From positions 62,001-126,000 of the forward strand of contig JAIQGK010000006.1 of assembly GCA_020072645.1 (NCBI GenBank): DNA of 64,000 nucleotides, in the 5' to 3' direction. Shown piece by piece: positions 17,176 through 27,074 of this stretch. Under the pieces are notes generated by a model that had not been told where the DNA came from, did not search any database, and was given only the letters and a program-made list of their open reading frames with translations. Positions within the stretch are counted from its first letter, which is position 1; the number at the start of each line of letters is the position of its first letter. The translations under genes were made by a program, and so were the position numbers. Source of the DNA: Terriglobia bacterium. Lineage in GTDB: Bacteria; Acidobacteriota; Terriglobia; Terriglobales; Acidobacteriaceae.

Positions 17176-18357
17176 CTATTTCCCGCCCAGCAGCATCTTG
17201 GCGATGGTCTGCAACTGCATGTTGGACGTGCCTTCATAGATCTTGCCGATCTTCGCGTCGCGATAATATTTTTCGACGGGATAATCCTTGGTGAATCCAT
17301 AGCCGCCATAAATTTCCACCGCCAGAGAAGCCACGCGCTCCGCCACCTGCGAAGCAAACAACTTGGTCATGGCGGCTTCCTTCACAAAATTCATTCCTGC
17401 GTCCTTCATGCGCGCCGCGTTATAAACCAGCATCTTCACGGCCTCAATTTCTGTGGCCATCTGCGCCAGTTGGAACTGGATACCCTGGAAGTCTGAAATA
17501 CTCTTGCCGAATTGCTTGCGTTCCTGCGAATACTTGAGTGCGCTTTCCCATGCTCCGCGGGCCAGTCCCAGCATCTGCGCGCCAATGCCGATGCGCCCTT
17601 CATTCAGCGTCTCAATGGCAATCTTGTATCCCTTGCCGACTTCGCCCAGAACGTTCTCCTTCGGCACGCGGCAATCTTCCAGAATCAACTCGCAGGTGCT
17701 GGAAGCGCGGATTCCGAGCTTATCTTCTTTCTTGCCGACGGTGAATCCAGGAAAATCTTTTTCCACGATGAAGGCTGTGATGCCCTTGTAACCAGCGGCG
17801 GGATCAAGCGTGGCAAACAGGATGAATACGCCAGCTTCCTTGCTGTTCGTGATCCAGAGCTTGCGGCCATTCAGGACATACTCGCTACCCTTCAGTTGCG
17901 CTCGCGTCTGCATGGCGAAGGCGTCTGAACCGGACGAAGCTTCACTCAGGGCGTAAGCGCCCACGGTGTTGTTCGTCATCTTTGGGAGATAGCGGCGCTT
18001 CTGTTCTTCTGTGGTCCAGCGCAGCAGCGCGTTATTGCACAGCGTGTTCTGCACGTCAACAATCACGCCCGCGGAAGCATCCACGCGCGAAATTTCTTCC
18101 ACTGCAAGAATCGCCTCAAAGAATTTTCCGCCTGCTCCGCCGTATTGCTCTGGAACTTCAATGCCCATCAGCCCTAGCTGAAAGAATTGGTCTATCAACT
18201 CGCGATCAAAAACGCCCTTCTCATCCATCTCGCGGACTTTGGGGCGGAGCGCCTGATCGGCGAACTGGCGCACATTGTCACGAAAGAGAATTTCATCATC
18301 GGTAAGCGCGACCAACGGCTGAGGTGGAGGAGCGATCTGGGTCGAAGTCTGGGACAT
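17176..18357 (-). CDS. Acyl-CoA dehydrogenase
   Basis: 393 residues, the normal length for the family. The FAD/substrate regions are seen as YALSEASSGSDAFAMQT and WITNSKEAG, the helical domain motif as YSQERKQFGKSISDFQ, and the C-terminal signature as IYGGYGFTKDYPVEKYYRD. The catalytic Glu is in KIYEGTSNMQ. The placement of Glu fits the short/medium-chain (butyryl-CoA) type. It catalyses the first dehydrogenation of beta-oxidation or branched amino-acid breakdown using electron-transfer flavoprotein. No pathway neighbours adjoin it. Confidence 0.92.
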   Translation of the reverse strand: MSQTSTQIAPPPQPLVALTDDEILFRDNVRQFADQALRPKVREMDEKGVFDRELIDQFFQLGLMGIEVPEQYGGAGGKFFEAILAVEEISRVDASAGVIVDVQNTLCNNALLRWTTEEQKRRYLPKMTNNTVGAYALSEASSGSDAFAMQTRAQLKGSEYVLNGRKLWITNSKEAGVFILFATLDPAAGYKGITAFIVEKDFPGFTVGKKEDKLGIRASSTCELILEDCRVPKENVLGEVGKGYKIAIETLNEGRIGIGAQMLGLARGAWESALKYSQERKQFGKSISDFQGIQFQLAQMATEIEAVKMLVYNAARMKDAGMNFVKEAAMTKLFASQVAERVASLAVEIYGGYGFTKDYPVEKYYRDAKIGKIYEGTSNMQLQTIAKMLLGGK

Positions 18358-18621
18358 AAGATGATCCTTTTGAGAGACTCAGGGAAACCTAAAATTGTAT
18401 CAGGTTAGCCTACGAGGTATTTATTTGGAGAGGCCCATTGAAGGGCTGCTATCGGCCACTTTAAAAATTTTCTGATCCTCAGGGTGGCCCTGTCTTTTTC
18501 TCTTTCAAGCCAGAGACGTTAAGAAGCTTAGGGGAAAAATTCCTTATTGTTTCTGCTGGATTTGTGTCACACTGCGTAAAATCTGCAATTTTCCATCAAT
18601 CAATTAAAGGACGATTCGACT

Positions 18622-20481
18622 ATGTCTGCCACACCTGAAGCCGGACAAGCCCATGAAATAGCCCGCCTCAAGTCTTTGTATCGCACCGCTAACGCCCGCA
18701 AATACCTGAGTCCGGAAACCCAGAACGCTGAGTCTGACAATGAAGACCAGAAACGCGCGAAGGCTGCGTTGCGGGCAAAACAGCGTGAAAACGAGGCCTT
18801 CAAGGAACGTCTTCGGGCGCGGTTAAAAGATCTCGGCATCGGCAAGGACGAAATCGACCAGCCCGACGCTGGCGTTGCCTTGATGGTGCCCACCCCGAGC
18901 AAGAAGCTGGCAAAAGCTCGTACCGCCATTCTGGTTGTTCACGGAATCGGCGAACAGAATCCTTATGAAACCCTTGATCAGTTTGGTCGCAATCTGATGC
19001 GGTATTTGTCTTTTGAGGGCGGAATCAACGATTTGCAAATCGCGGCGGACCGTTATGACCACAATGATTCAACCGAGGCCCGAATACGATTAAAGACCCA
19101 GGCTTTTGGCCCTGACCCGAATACCGAGGGTTTGATTGATATTTATGAGTACTACTGGGCGCCGCAGACGGAAGACAAAATCAGCTATCGTGAAACTCTG
19201 GCGTGGCTGATCAAGACAACGCTTACGCCTATACGTCTTTTCAATGAAAACCTGCGCGAAATGAGCAATGGGAGCGAATCCCGCCACACCAGTGACCAGC
19301 TTGACGAAAGCGATGAGCCGCTCACTGGGGCCACAGTTTTTATGCGTGAAATCCGGCGCATAGTCCTGATCCATGTCCCTTTGTTATTTGTGCTTGGCGG
19401 TCTTCTATATCTGGTGCCGCAAACCATCAAGTTGCCGGACGCCGTAAAGGGCATTCTTGAAAGCTGGACCGCAAAGCACATGTTCGCTAAGGGTGTCATG
19501 ACGTTCTGCTTTGTCTGTGGCCTGGCGCTGAACCTTGTTGTAATGAAACAAGCCTGGCAAGCCTGGTTACGGCGCAAGCGGCAACAACCCGTGATGGTGG
19601 TGCGGAGCTGGATTTGGCAGACTTTCGTGCTCGGTCTGCTTTTTGTAGCTGCCGGCATCGCTGTTGGCTACATGTGGTCTGTCAGCCTTCGCGATTATTT
19701 TTCTCCCCTGCTGAATGTGAACGTTCTGCTCTTTGTAGTGGCGGCTGGTTTTGCCCGGCTGGTGCAGTTCTTTTTTGCCAGCTTTATCGGCGATGTGGCC
19801 GTTTATACCAATGCAGACGCCAAGGCCAAAAATTTCCTGATTCGCAAGGCAATCCTCGCGGGTTCCACAAACGCTGTGATTCGGCTGTTGCAGGAAAAAA
19901 ATGTGGCACAGGCGAACGATCCCTATGATCAGGTCATCGTCGCTGGCCACTCGCTGGGCAGCGTAATTGCCTATGACACGCTCAATCAGCTCTTGAACAA
20001 GCGCTACTCGCGCGAAGACCAGATCGTGGGATGCGTGCCTCCAAAAACAAGAGTTACCCAGGACGAACTCAACAAGATTCTTGGATTAGTTACCTTCGGA
20101 TGTCCGCTGGATAAAGTCCACTACTTCTTCCGGGAAAACGTCCCCGCGCATCAGGCAATCCGAGCACAACTACTTCAGTTCCTGCAATCCTTCAGAAAGC
20201 GGCCGTCCAACTATGACTATGGTCTCTATAGATTGCAACGGTATGACGCCAGTGGTTTGAATTCCGTGTTGTGGCTCAATGCCTGGTCCAAGCAGGACCC
20301 GGTAAGCGGAGCATTGCATTTCTACTCGGGCCTCACGCGCCGCCATTTCAAGTACAAAATCCCCATCTACGCACATCTCAGTTACTGGGAAGACCTGCGC
20401 TTTTACGAGTTTTTTGCTGAACCCATGCTGTTGGGAAATCAGGCAGCTCTGAAACAGAAAGCGATGCGAGCAGCAGTGTAA
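18622..20481 (+). CDS. Membrane-embedded alpha/beta-hydrolase-like protein
   Basis: 619 residues. A coiled, charged N-terminus (1-95) precedes a hydrolase-like first strand AILVVHGIGEQNPYETLDQF. Four membrane segments follow (about 250-275, 290-310, 335-355, 360-385). The nucleophile elbow then appears as IVAGHSLGSVIAYDTLNQLL (GHSLGS, Ser nucleophile). Large membrane inserts between the first strand and the nucleophile are unusual. The substrate is unknown; lipase/thioesterase is the general expectation. AAAGGAC lies upstream of the ATG. Confidence 0.65.
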   Translation: MSATPEAGQAHEIARLKSLYRTANARKYLSPETQNAESDNEDQKRAKAALRAKQRENEAFKERLRARLKDLGIGKDEIDQPDAGVALMVPTPSKKLAKARTAILVVHGIGEQNPYETLDQFGRNLMRYLSFEGGINDLQIAADRYDHNDSTEARIRLKTQAFGPDPNTEGLIDIYEYYWAPQTEDKISYRETLAWLIKTTLTPIRLFNENLREMSNGSESRHTSDQLDESDEPLTGATVFMREIRRIVLIHVPLLFVLGGLLYLVPQTIKLPDAVKGILESWTAKHMFAKGVMTFCFVCGLALNLVVMKQAWQAWLRRKRQQPVMVVRSWIWQTFVLGLLFVAAGIAVGYMWSVSLRDYFSPLLNVNVLLFVVAAGFARLVQFFFASFIGDVAVYTNADAKAKNFLIRKAILAGSTNAVIRLLQEKNVAQANDPYDQVIVAGHSLGSVIAYDTLNQLLNKRYSREDQIVGCVPPKTRVTQDELNKILGLVTFGCPLDKVHYFFRENVPAHQAIRAQLLQFLQSFRKRPSNYDYGLYRLQRYDASGLNSVLWLNAWSKQDPVSGALHFYSGLTRRHFKYKIPIYAHLSYWEDLRFYEFFAEPMLLGNQAALKQKAMRAAV

Positions 20482-20546
20482 GCTCAAGGCGGTCTGTAAA
20501 GTTTATAACGGGCCGCACTTGACGCGCTCCGCTCTTACCAAGTTTA

Positions 20547-21434
20547 ATGCCAAGCATGCGCGTAGCCTTTTTAGGTCTTGGAATTATGGGGCGGCCCATG
20601 GCCGCCAACCTGGTGAAAGCCGGACATGAAGTGACGGTCTGGAACCGCACGCCCCGTGACGTTGAGGGGGCCAAAACCGCTGCCACGCCCGCTGAAGCAG
20701 CCAAAGACAAAGACGCCGTGTGGGTTTGCGTCTCTGATACCAAGGCAGTACAGGCTGTCTTGTTTGGTCCGGGCGGCGCGATTGAAGGCCTTACCAGCGG
20801 CACGGTTGTTGTTGACTCCAGCACCATCTCGCCTTCCGCCAGCCTGTTGTTCATGGAAGGCTTGCAGGAAAAGGGCTGCGAATTTCTTGATGCTCCAGTA
20901 ACTGGGTCGAAGGTGGCGGCGGAGAGCGGCCAGCTGATTTTTATGATTGGCGGCGCGCCGCACAACATTGAGCGTGTTGAGCCATGTCTCCGCGCCATGG
21001 GCAAGAAAGTGATTCACATGGGCGACAACGGCAAAGGCCTTTCCGCCAAGCTGGCGCAGAACATGAACATCGTCTTTATCTATGAAGGCCTGTGCGAGAG
21101 CCTGACGCTGGCCAAGAAGCTGGGCGTGCCGGCGGAAAAGATGTTTGAGTTGATCGAGTCGTCAATGATCCGCTCCGGCGTGGCCGAATACAAAAAGCCG
21201 TTTATCCTCAACCAGGATTACTCGCCCAACTTCCCGCTCAAGCTGATGCATAAAGACATGCACCTGATGATGGACGCCGCAAAAGAAAACGGCGTGGAGC
21301 TGCCTGGACTCACCAAGATCGATGAAATCTACGAAGAGGCCAGCAAGGATGGCCACGACGACCTGGACTATGCCGCGACGATCATGTTGCTGGAAGAGCG
21401 CGCAGGATTACGGCTGAAAGGGAAGCAGTCGTAA
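20547..21434 (+). CDS. NAD(P)-dependent beta-hydroxyacid dehydrogenase (3-hydroxyisobutyrate dehydrogenase family)
   Basis: 295 residues. The N-terminal dinucleotide fold is FLGLGIMGRPMAANLVKAGH followed by VTVWNRT. The substrate loop is DAPVTGSKVAAESGQL and the catalytic Lys is in GKGLSAKLAQNMN. This matches 3-hydroxyisobutyrate/tartronate semialdehyde/glyoxylate reductases. Arg in the WNRT loop suggests NADPH preference. The exact substrate cannot be read. An in-frame ATG two codons in (20556) is an alternative start. Confidence 0.88.
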   Translation: MPSMRVAFLGLGIMGRPMAANLVKAGHEVTVWNRTPRDVEGAKTAATPAEAAKDKDAVWVCVSDTKAVQAVLFGPGGAIEGLTSGTVVVDSSTISPSASLLFMEGLQEKGCEFLDAPVTGSKVAAESGQLIFMIGGAPHNIERVEPCLRAMGKKVIHMGDNGKGLSAKLAQNMNIVFIYEGLCESLTLAKKLGVPAEKMFELIESSMIRSGVAEYKKPFILNQDYSPNFPLKLMHKDMHLMMDAAKENGVELPGLTKIDEIYEEASKDGHDDLDYAATIMLLEERAGLRLKGKQS

Positions 21435-21438
21435 CAGC

Positions 21439-21759
21439 TCACATTTGCGGCGTCGGCGAGAAGCGTCCTTCCATTGGGCTCATCTTCAACATCTTTCGCG
21501 CTAATTTGCCAAGCGCGGATAGTCTGCCCACTCGCCGCGTCCTGCCCTTGATGGCGTAGATAATCGCAATTATCAGCGTACCTACCCACATTGCCATAAA
21601 ACCTGGCCAAACACGGGAATAATAAAAATGCTGGAGGAAAATCAGGCGGTTTTCCGCTGCTTGGTGGAAAACCGTGGTAAGGATCGTGGTAAACCAGAAC
21701 ACTATCTTTTGCCACAAAAGACAAAAATTCGCCGGCTGAGTCTTGGCGGAGAAGACCAA
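21439..21759 (-). CDS. Possible small single-pass membrane protein
   Basis: Up to 106 residues. The C-terminal 60 residues look protein-like, with one hydrophobic helix (FMAMWVGTLIIAIIYAIKG) and a basic tail. The 5' end lies in the terminator hairpin of the upstream gene (21726-21772), so a later start is likely if it is real. No family was recognised. Confidence 0.3.
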   Translation of the reverse strand: MVFSAKTQPANFCLLWQKIVFWFTTILTTVFHQAAENRLIFLQHFYYSRVWPGFMAMWVGTLIIAIIYAIKGRTRRVGRLSALGKLARKMLKMSPMEGRFSPTPQM

Positions 21760-21772
21760 GCCGGCGAGTGAT
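21726..21772 (-). terminator. Intrinsic terminator of the di-heme oxidoreductase gene
   Basis: Read on the minus strand, CGCCGGCTTGG pairs with the later CCAAG and AGCCGGCG arms and is followed by AATTTTTG. It starts about 10 bases after the stop of the gene ending at 21781. Confidence 0.65.
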
Positions 21773-21780
21773 GCTGAGAC

Positions 21781-23271
21781 CTACAGCGAGCGAAGGAAGT
21801 TCACTAGATCCTGCTGCTGTTGTTGGGTCAGGCTATTGAAAGTATTGATGACCTGGGTAGCCTCAGAGCAAACCTGCCCTGTGGCGCAAGGTCCGGCATG
21901 CAATTCAATGGCAGCCACAATGTCACTGGTGCTGCCGTTATGCAGGAAGAAGATCCGCTGGCCTGCGCCCCAAAGCGGCGCGGTGCGAAATTCGTCGCTT
22001 CCCGCCACGCCCTGGCTTATGCCGTCAGCCAGTCCCGGCCCCATGTGATGCAACGCGAAATCCGAGAATGGATGGAACTCCACCTGGTTCAGAGGAGCCA
22101 GATTTGACTTGGCAGTGTGGAGCGAATCGGTATGGCATAACACGCAGCCGATGCCAGTGTTCGCCGTTCCGGTAGAACCGGGAACAACTGTACCAAACAG
22201 TGCCTGGCCACGCAGCGCGGAGGCGCCGAGCGCCTGGCAGCTGTTTTGGCTGGTGAAGAAATCACACGGCTGTGCCGGCGCATTCAGCCGCATGAAGATG
22301 GTGAAGTTTTCAATCAAAGAAGAGATCTCGCTGGCATCGTCACCTGCGTTGCCCCCTGGGGGGATGATGACGTGCGTGTTATCTTCCGGAGTAGCGTTGG
22401 TTGCGCAGCCACTGTTGGTTCTTTCGTTGGTGAAAAGCTCGTTGGTGATGCCCATTTCCACGTTGGAAGCTTCACCGGAAAACATCAGCATGGATTTGTT
22501 CTGCGCCTTCCAGCCAAACTTGGTGATGGTGCCGTCATTGCCGCTGGTGTTGAAACGCCCTTTTATGCCCAAAGAGCTTTTGATCGTGCCCAGGGCAGCA
22601 AGATTTTTTGTCAGGATGTCCTCTGACGCGTTCTCGACAAAGCCTTCGCCGAAGGTCGGAATGGGAATGCGGAAGGAGACGTTTCCGTTCTGGAGCTGGG
22701 TGGCAAAGTCCGGCTGTTTCAGGTTGCAGCCAATCGGCGCATCCGTGCGGCCGGTAATGGTAAACAGATCGTGCACGCCGCCGTCGGGGGTGCCGTCAGC
22801 GTTGCGCACAAAGCGCGCTTCCAGAGCGGGAGCGTTCACCGTGAGGAAGCTAGGGATGATGTTGCTTGCATTGTCCAGATTGGCGATGGCTCGCTGCGGA
22901 TTCGGAGTTGGACTGCTGCCGCCGATCACCGGCTGCGAATGGCAGAGAAGACAGCTGTTGCCATTGAAAGCGGGCCCAAGTCCGAGCAACGGCTCGCCGG
23001 TGAGCGTGCCTTTTACCGAAACTGTGTCACCAAAAAGGACTAGCCCATCAAACCAAAACGTGTTCTGGTCAGGGGGAAGTCCGAAAATCGGGTTTCCTGC
23101 TCCGTTAGGGGGTTGCGGGCCTTGACGCACACCGGGATCGACCGCCGCGGGTGTGCTTTGCGCCCGTGCGGTTTTCAGGTTGAGCGAAAGCAGCATTGCC
23201 GCCGTTAGACAATACAACAGCACTCGAAGCAGTGGATTTTGCAAAGCTCCGTGAATGTGGGGAACCTTCAT
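21781..23271 (-). CDS. Secreted di-heme oxidoreductase (DUF1111/DHOR family)
   Basis: 496 residues from ATG 23271, chosen because AAAGGA sits nine bases upstream and a signal peptide follows at once (LLYCLTAAMLLSLNLKTARA, cut near AQS). Two c-type haem sites are visible: CLLCH near residue 105 and CVLCH near 425. FHPFSDFALHHMGPGLADG is typical of the di-heme oxidoreductase family. Expected location is the periplasm or cell surface. The electron donor and substrate are unknown. A terminator follows the gene. Confidence 0.85.
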   Translation of the reverse strand: MKVPHIHGALQNPLLRVLLYCLTAAMLLSLNLKTARAQSTPAAVDPGVRQGPQPPNGAGNPIFGLPPDQNTFWFDGLVLFGDTVSVKGTLTGEPLLGLGPAFNGNSCLLCHSQPVIGGSSPTPNPQRAIANLDNASNIIPSFLTVNAPALEARFVRNADGTPDGGVHDLFTITGRTDAPIGCNLKQPDFATQLQNGNVSFRIPIPTFGEGFVENASEDILTKNLAALGTIKSSLGIKGRFNTSGNDGTITKFGWKAQNKSMLMFSGEASNVEMGITNELFTNERTNSGCATNATPEDNTHVIIPPGGNAGDDASEISSLIENFTIFMRLNAPAQPCDFFTSQNSCQALGASALRGQALFGTVVPGSTGTANTGIGCVLCHTDSLHTAKSNLAPLNQVEFHPFSDFALHHMGPGLADGISQGVAGSDEFRTAPLWGAGQRIFFLHNGSTSDIVAAIELHAGPCATGQVCSEATQVINTFNSLTQQQQQDLVNFLRSL

Positions 23272-23654
23272 AACGTTTCGTCCTTTCAATCTATGTTCCG
23301 TTAGGGCCGTTGCAGAAACTCTCTGCAAGTTTGGGTGAGTTGGTGTTGTGCGCACTTTCCAGCGGAGCTGTTTGGCAACAGCGAAATCGGCCAAACCAGC
23401 AACTCACATTGTGAGTTGGATTTTTGAATGAAGGTTGAAAGGCACTAAGAAAAAGTTTGCCGGAATTCCAAAACGGCACGGGTCGCGAGTATCAGATTGG
23501 GAATGTGGAATGTTTCAAATTGAAATCGATTGCCTCTGCGTAGATTTACGCGCGCAGATAGCGCAGATAGATAACAAACCTGCGGGGTGGAAGCGAGTGG
23601 ACAACAATGAAAGAAATCGCCGCACACCCCGTAGCGCGGCTGTATGCAGTGAAG

Positions 23655-23936
23655 TCAGGGCTTGGCCGGCGCCGGCGACGGATTCGCGCTGCTGCTCTCC
23701 TCGGGAATTGTGAGAGAAGCGTTAGCTGTTCCAATCAGCCCGGTTACGTTGTCTCGCACGCCCACCCGCAAAAGATAATCTCCGGGCTGTAGCGCGAGGG
23801 CATCGCGGCAAGGAAAAAAGCCCTTCATGATCTTGGCGTATGCATCAGCATTCAATGCTCCGCCCATCTTCTGTGCTTCCGTGGCGACCGGCTTATCAGG
23901 ATTCTTCCTGGCGAACGCGCGGACGGCGCACTCCAT
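23655..23936 (-). pseudogene. C-terminal remnant of a secreted VWFA-related/DUF-type protein
   Basis: The frame encodes about 93 residues ending LQPGDYLLRVGVRDNVTGLIG and TANASLTIPEE, then an Ala/Pro/Ser tail. This resembles the C-terminal beta-sandwich of larger acidobacterial secreted proteins, without signal peptide or N-terminal domain. It directly follows the response regulator on the same strand. It is most simply a truncated relic; a short functional protein is not excluded. Confidence 0.4.
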
Positions 23937-23967
23937 ATTCACTGCCCGCAGACCACTGGTAGGCAGG

Positions 23968-24684
23968 CTAGTCCGGTTTCGCCACAAACTGATACCCCAG
24001 CCCTCGGACCGTTATCAGGTGCTTCGGTTTGGTGGGATCATCTTCAATATAGCGGCGCAAGCGCACGATGAAATTATCAATCGCGCGCGTATCGGTGTCC
24101 TCTTTCAGGTCCCAGACCCGCTCCAGGATTTCTTTACGCGCCACTGGACGCCCGCCATTGCGGATGAGATAGCGGAGCAGCTCCGTTTCCATCAGCGTGA
24201 GCTGAAAGACTTGTTTGCCATTGTGCAGCTGCAATTTCTGGAAATCAACTTTCTTTCCGGCAAAACTGAACTCGTCCGCCGCTGCGGGCGTGGCTTCTTT
24301 CGCGGCTTGCAGCCAGTTCTTCCGTCGCAACAGCCCGCCGATGCGGGCCACAAGAATATCCAGATTAAAGGGCTTGGGCAGATAGTCGTCCGCGCCGGAT
24401 TCAAATCCTTTCAGTATGTCTTCTGGGCGTCCGCGGGCCGTGAGCATCAGGATAGGCGCAAAATTTTGCCGCTGGCGCAGTTCATGGGCCACGGCAAATC
24501 CGTCCTTGCCCGGCAGCATCACGTCCAGCAATACCAGATCATAAGACTGGTTCCGGGCCAGCATGCGGTCCAGAGCATCTTCACCGTCCTCCGCAATTTC
24601 CACCTGATGGCCCTCTGCCTCCAGGTTGAAGCGCAGTCCTTCAGCAATGTGCGATTCGTCTTCGACAACCAGAATGCGGCTCAT
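23968..24684 (-). CDS. OmpR/PhoB-family response regulator
   Basis: 238 residues. The receiver domain (1-115) has VVEDESHI, the phosphoacceptor in LVLLDVMLPGKDG, conserved MLTARG and the Lys in DYLPKPFN. A winged-helix DNA-binding domain (about 140-236) follows: LTLMETELLRYLIRNGGRPV and VRLRRYIEDDP-type wing, ending HLITVRGLGYQFV. Its start overlaps the stop of the kinase gene by four bases. It would be phosphorylated by that kinase and control unknown targets. Confidence 0.92.
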   Translation of the reverse strand: MSRILVVEDESHIAEGLRFNLEAEGHQVEIAEDGEDALDRMLARNQSYDLVLLDVMLPGKDGFAVAHELRQRQNFAPILMLTARGRPEDILKGFESGADDYLPKPFNLDILVARIGGLLRRKNWLQAAKEATPAAADEFSFAGKKVDFQKLQLHNGKQVFQLTLMETELLRYLIRNGGRPVARKEILERVWDLKEDTDTRAIDNFIVRLRRYIEDDPTKPKHLITVRGLGYQFVAKPD

Positions 24685-25586
24685 ACGTGATAAACCCTCG
24701 GCAGGCGAAGCGTGAACGTGCTGCCGCGTCCTTCGCCTTCGCTTTCAGCAAACGCTTCACCGCCGTGGCGTCGCGCAATGGAACGCACAATGAACAGTCC
24801 AAGCCCCGTCCCTTTTACTTGTCCCGTGGCTTGGCTGTGCACGCGATAAAAGCGTTTGAAAATGCGCTTGAGTTCGCGGCGCGGTATACCCACGCCATTG
24901 TCATGGACGCGCAGTATCACCGTGTCAATGTTTGGTGTTGCCACCTCTACGGTGATCGAAGGCTGCTGGCCGGAATATTTCACGGCATTCTCAATCAGAT
25001 TGGCTACCGCTGTTCGCAACTCTTCAGGATTGCCCAGCAGCGTGATCGGCTCCGGCGGTGCGGCGCCAAAGCGCAACGTCTCAGCGGAAAGATGATGGCG
25101 TAGCCGCGCCAGTTCCAGACTTTCTTCAACAATGGCAGTGAAATCGACGTCCTTCCAGCGGTCGCGCGATCGACGTTGGCGGATTTCTCCGGCGCGCAAC
25201 ACCTGTTCCACCGTGCTCATGAGACGATCAGTGTCATCGAGCATCAGGCGATAAAAATCGCGGCGCTGATCGTCGGTCAACGTTCGGCGCTCCAGCGTTT
25301 GCAGATAGAGACGGATGGAAGTGATGGGTGTCTTCAGTTCGTGGGTAACGGCGTTCAGAAAGCTGTCTTGCTGTTCACTGCGGCGGATTTCGCGGACAAG
25401 AAAGATCGTATAGAGCACCAGTCCGGCAATAATCAGGCTGAAGAAGATGATGCCCAGCACCATCGGCACCACATTGCGCCAGTTATGTACCAGCCAGACG
25501 ATGTTGAGATAAATGGCCAGCCCCACCAGGCAGGAACCCAGCGTGATAAAGAATGCGATTGTCTTGGCGCTGCTTCGGATGCGCAT
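24681..25586 (-). CDS. Sensor histidine kinase
   Basis: 301 residues. Two membrane segments (about 10-28 and 40-62) are separated by a short loop, so there is almost no periplasmic sensor. The HisKA region has NAVTHELKTPITSIRLYLQ (H-box), then an N-box NLIENAVKYSG, DNGVGIPRRELKRIF and GLGLFIVRSIARRHGG, the standard ATPase motifs. It is operonic with the downstream regulator (ATGA overlap). The lack of a sensor loop suggests it senses membrane state or works with a partner. Confidence 0.92.
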   Translation of the reverse strand: MRIRSSAKTIAFFITLGSCLVGLAIYLNIVWLVHNWRNVVPMVLGIIFFSLIIAGLVLYTIFLVREIRRSEQQDSFLNAVTHELKTPITSIRLYLQTLERRTLTDDQRRDFYRLMLDDTDRLMSTVEQVLRAGEIRQRRSRDRWKDVDFTAIVEESLELARLRHHLSAETLRFGAAPPEPITLLGNPEELRTAVANLIENAVKYSGQQPSITVEVATPNIDTVILRVHDNGVGIPRRELKRIFKRFYRVHSQATGQVKGTGLGLFIVRSIARRHGGEAFAESEGEGRGSTFTLRLPRVYHV

Positions 25587-25756
25587 GGTCGCTGTGCAAA
25601 TTGTAAAGGAAGGGGAAGGGTTTCAGGCGCAGATTTCCACGGCAGCTATGAACGCAGATCAGCAGGGAAGTCTTGCCACGAAAAAAAGTTTAGGGCGATA
25701 CGTAGCCGCATCGCCCTTAAAACTTCGTGTTCCTTTGTGTCCTTCGTGGTTAAGTT

Positions 25757-26653
25757 CTAATCATCCCCTGAAGCGGTCGCAGAAAATGTTTCCAGCGGCA
25801 CCTTGGCTGGCTTGATTTTTACGGCTTCCTTCAGCTTGGGCGCTTTTACGTCCCAGATAAGGCCCATGGCGCGCAGCGCGCAGATACCGTACCAGTTCAG
25901 GTCAATTTCATACCATGCCAGACCGTGGCGGGCCGCCTGAGGATGAGCGTGGTGGTTGTTGTGCCAGCCTTCGCCAAATGTCAGCAGCGCAACCCAGAAG
26001 CTGTTCTTGGACGTGTCCCCGGTCAGGAAGCGCTGTGAGCCCCACATATGCGTGGCGGAATTTACCAGCCAGGTAAAGTGAAGACCCATCACCGTGCGGA
26101 AGAAGATTCCCCAGAGCATCACAGACCAGCCGCCCACGGCCAGTAGCACAAGACCCAGGACGGTGATCGGTACCCAATGCCATTTGCTGATGAACGTATG
26201 GAATTTGTCTTTGCGAAGATCGGGGATATAGGGCAACAGCGCGGCGGAATGATTGTGCAGCGTGCGCCCGGTGATGATCCAGCCCATATGCGACCAGAAG
26301 CCGCCATCGCGAGGAGAGTGCGGATCGCCTTCCACGTCAGTATTCTGGTGATGGACGCGGTGTGTCGCCACCCAGAAAAACGGACCGCCTTCCAGCGCCA
26401 GCGTGGCGCAGAAGGTAATGAAGTATTCGAACCACTTATAGGTCTTGAATCCACGGTGCGTGAGCAGCCGGTGATACGCAATGCCAATCCCAAGGCTCCC
26501 GGCAACCCACCACAAAAACAGCGAGATGAAAAACGCCTTCCACGTAAACATAAAGAGCGCTGCGACCGCGCCTATGTGGAATGCAACCATGAAAAAAGTG
26601 GTGAGCTTCCCGATTGGTTCCCGAAACGTTCTATCCCGCTTGAAAAAATTCAC
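25757..26653 (-). CDS. Membrane fatty-acid (acyl-CoA) delta-9-type desaturase
   Basis: 298 residues from GTG 26653, preferred because AAGGAG lies ten bases upstream; an ATG at 26794 would add 47 atypical residues. The three iron-binding His boxes are HRLLTH, HRVHHQ and HNNHHAHP, spaced as in stearoyl-CoA desaturases, with membrane helices around them. It introduces a double bond into saturated acyl chains, adjusting membrane fluidity. It lies upstream of the two-component system on the same strand, separated by about 170 bases. Confidence 0.9.
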   Translation of the reverse strand: MNFFKRDRTFREPIGKLTTFFMVAFHIGAVAALFMFTWKAFFISLFLWWVAGSLGIGIAYHRLLTHRGFKTYKWFEYFITFCATLALEGGPFFWVATHRVHHQNTDVEGDPHSPRDGGFWSHMGWIITGRTLHNHSAALLPYIPDLRKDKFHTFISKWHWVPITVLGLVLLAVGGWSVMLWGIFFRTVMGLHFTWLVNSATHMWGSQRFLTGDTSKNSFWVALLTFGEGWHNNHHAHPQAARHGLAWYEIDLNWYGICALRAMGLIWDVKAPKLKEAVKIKPAKVPLETFSATASGDD

Positions 26654-27074
26654 GAGTGTGAGTCTCCTTGGTGGTTCGTGCGTGCCTATTTGATTCAAGC
26701 CTACCAGCAGGGAAGCGGACGGATTGTAATACTTCTGTAATCGTGGGGCCGGAAGGATAAGTCCAAAGGAATTGGGCGCGGTACTAAAGTGCACACATCA
26801 CCTGGAAACGCGGTCTATCCTTGGGAAGCCGCCTTTCAAATGCAAGGTGCGGAATATTTTTCGCGCCGCACACCAAGCAGCAGTCCAGTCCCTGATTATT
26901 CGGCAGAAAAATGACCGATCACGCACTCCCTTGTCGATGCTCGGCTGTGCCAAATCGGAACAGAGCTTCTCGATTTTGCTGCCGCATTTGCTTGGATGCC
27001 GCTGAAATTTTGCTAACATGCGAAATGTATTTGGCGGACCAACGTCTTCTCATTTTTCCGCGAGGAAACAGCCG
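26654..27074. other. Divergent intergenic region
   Basis: About 420 bases between the desaturase (minus) and the thioredoxin-like gene (plus). No gene is supported. It must hold both promoters; no clear operator was seen. Confidence 0.4.

Noticed and set aside
20378-21017. Overlapping minus-strand frames across the beta-hydroxyacid dehydrogenase
   Set aside because: Dinucleotide-binding and catalytic motifs are on the + strand.
22109-23125. 338-codon + strand open frame opposite the di-heme oxidoreductase
   Set aside because: The minus strand carries two CxxCH motifs and a signal peptide; this frame has no recognisable features.
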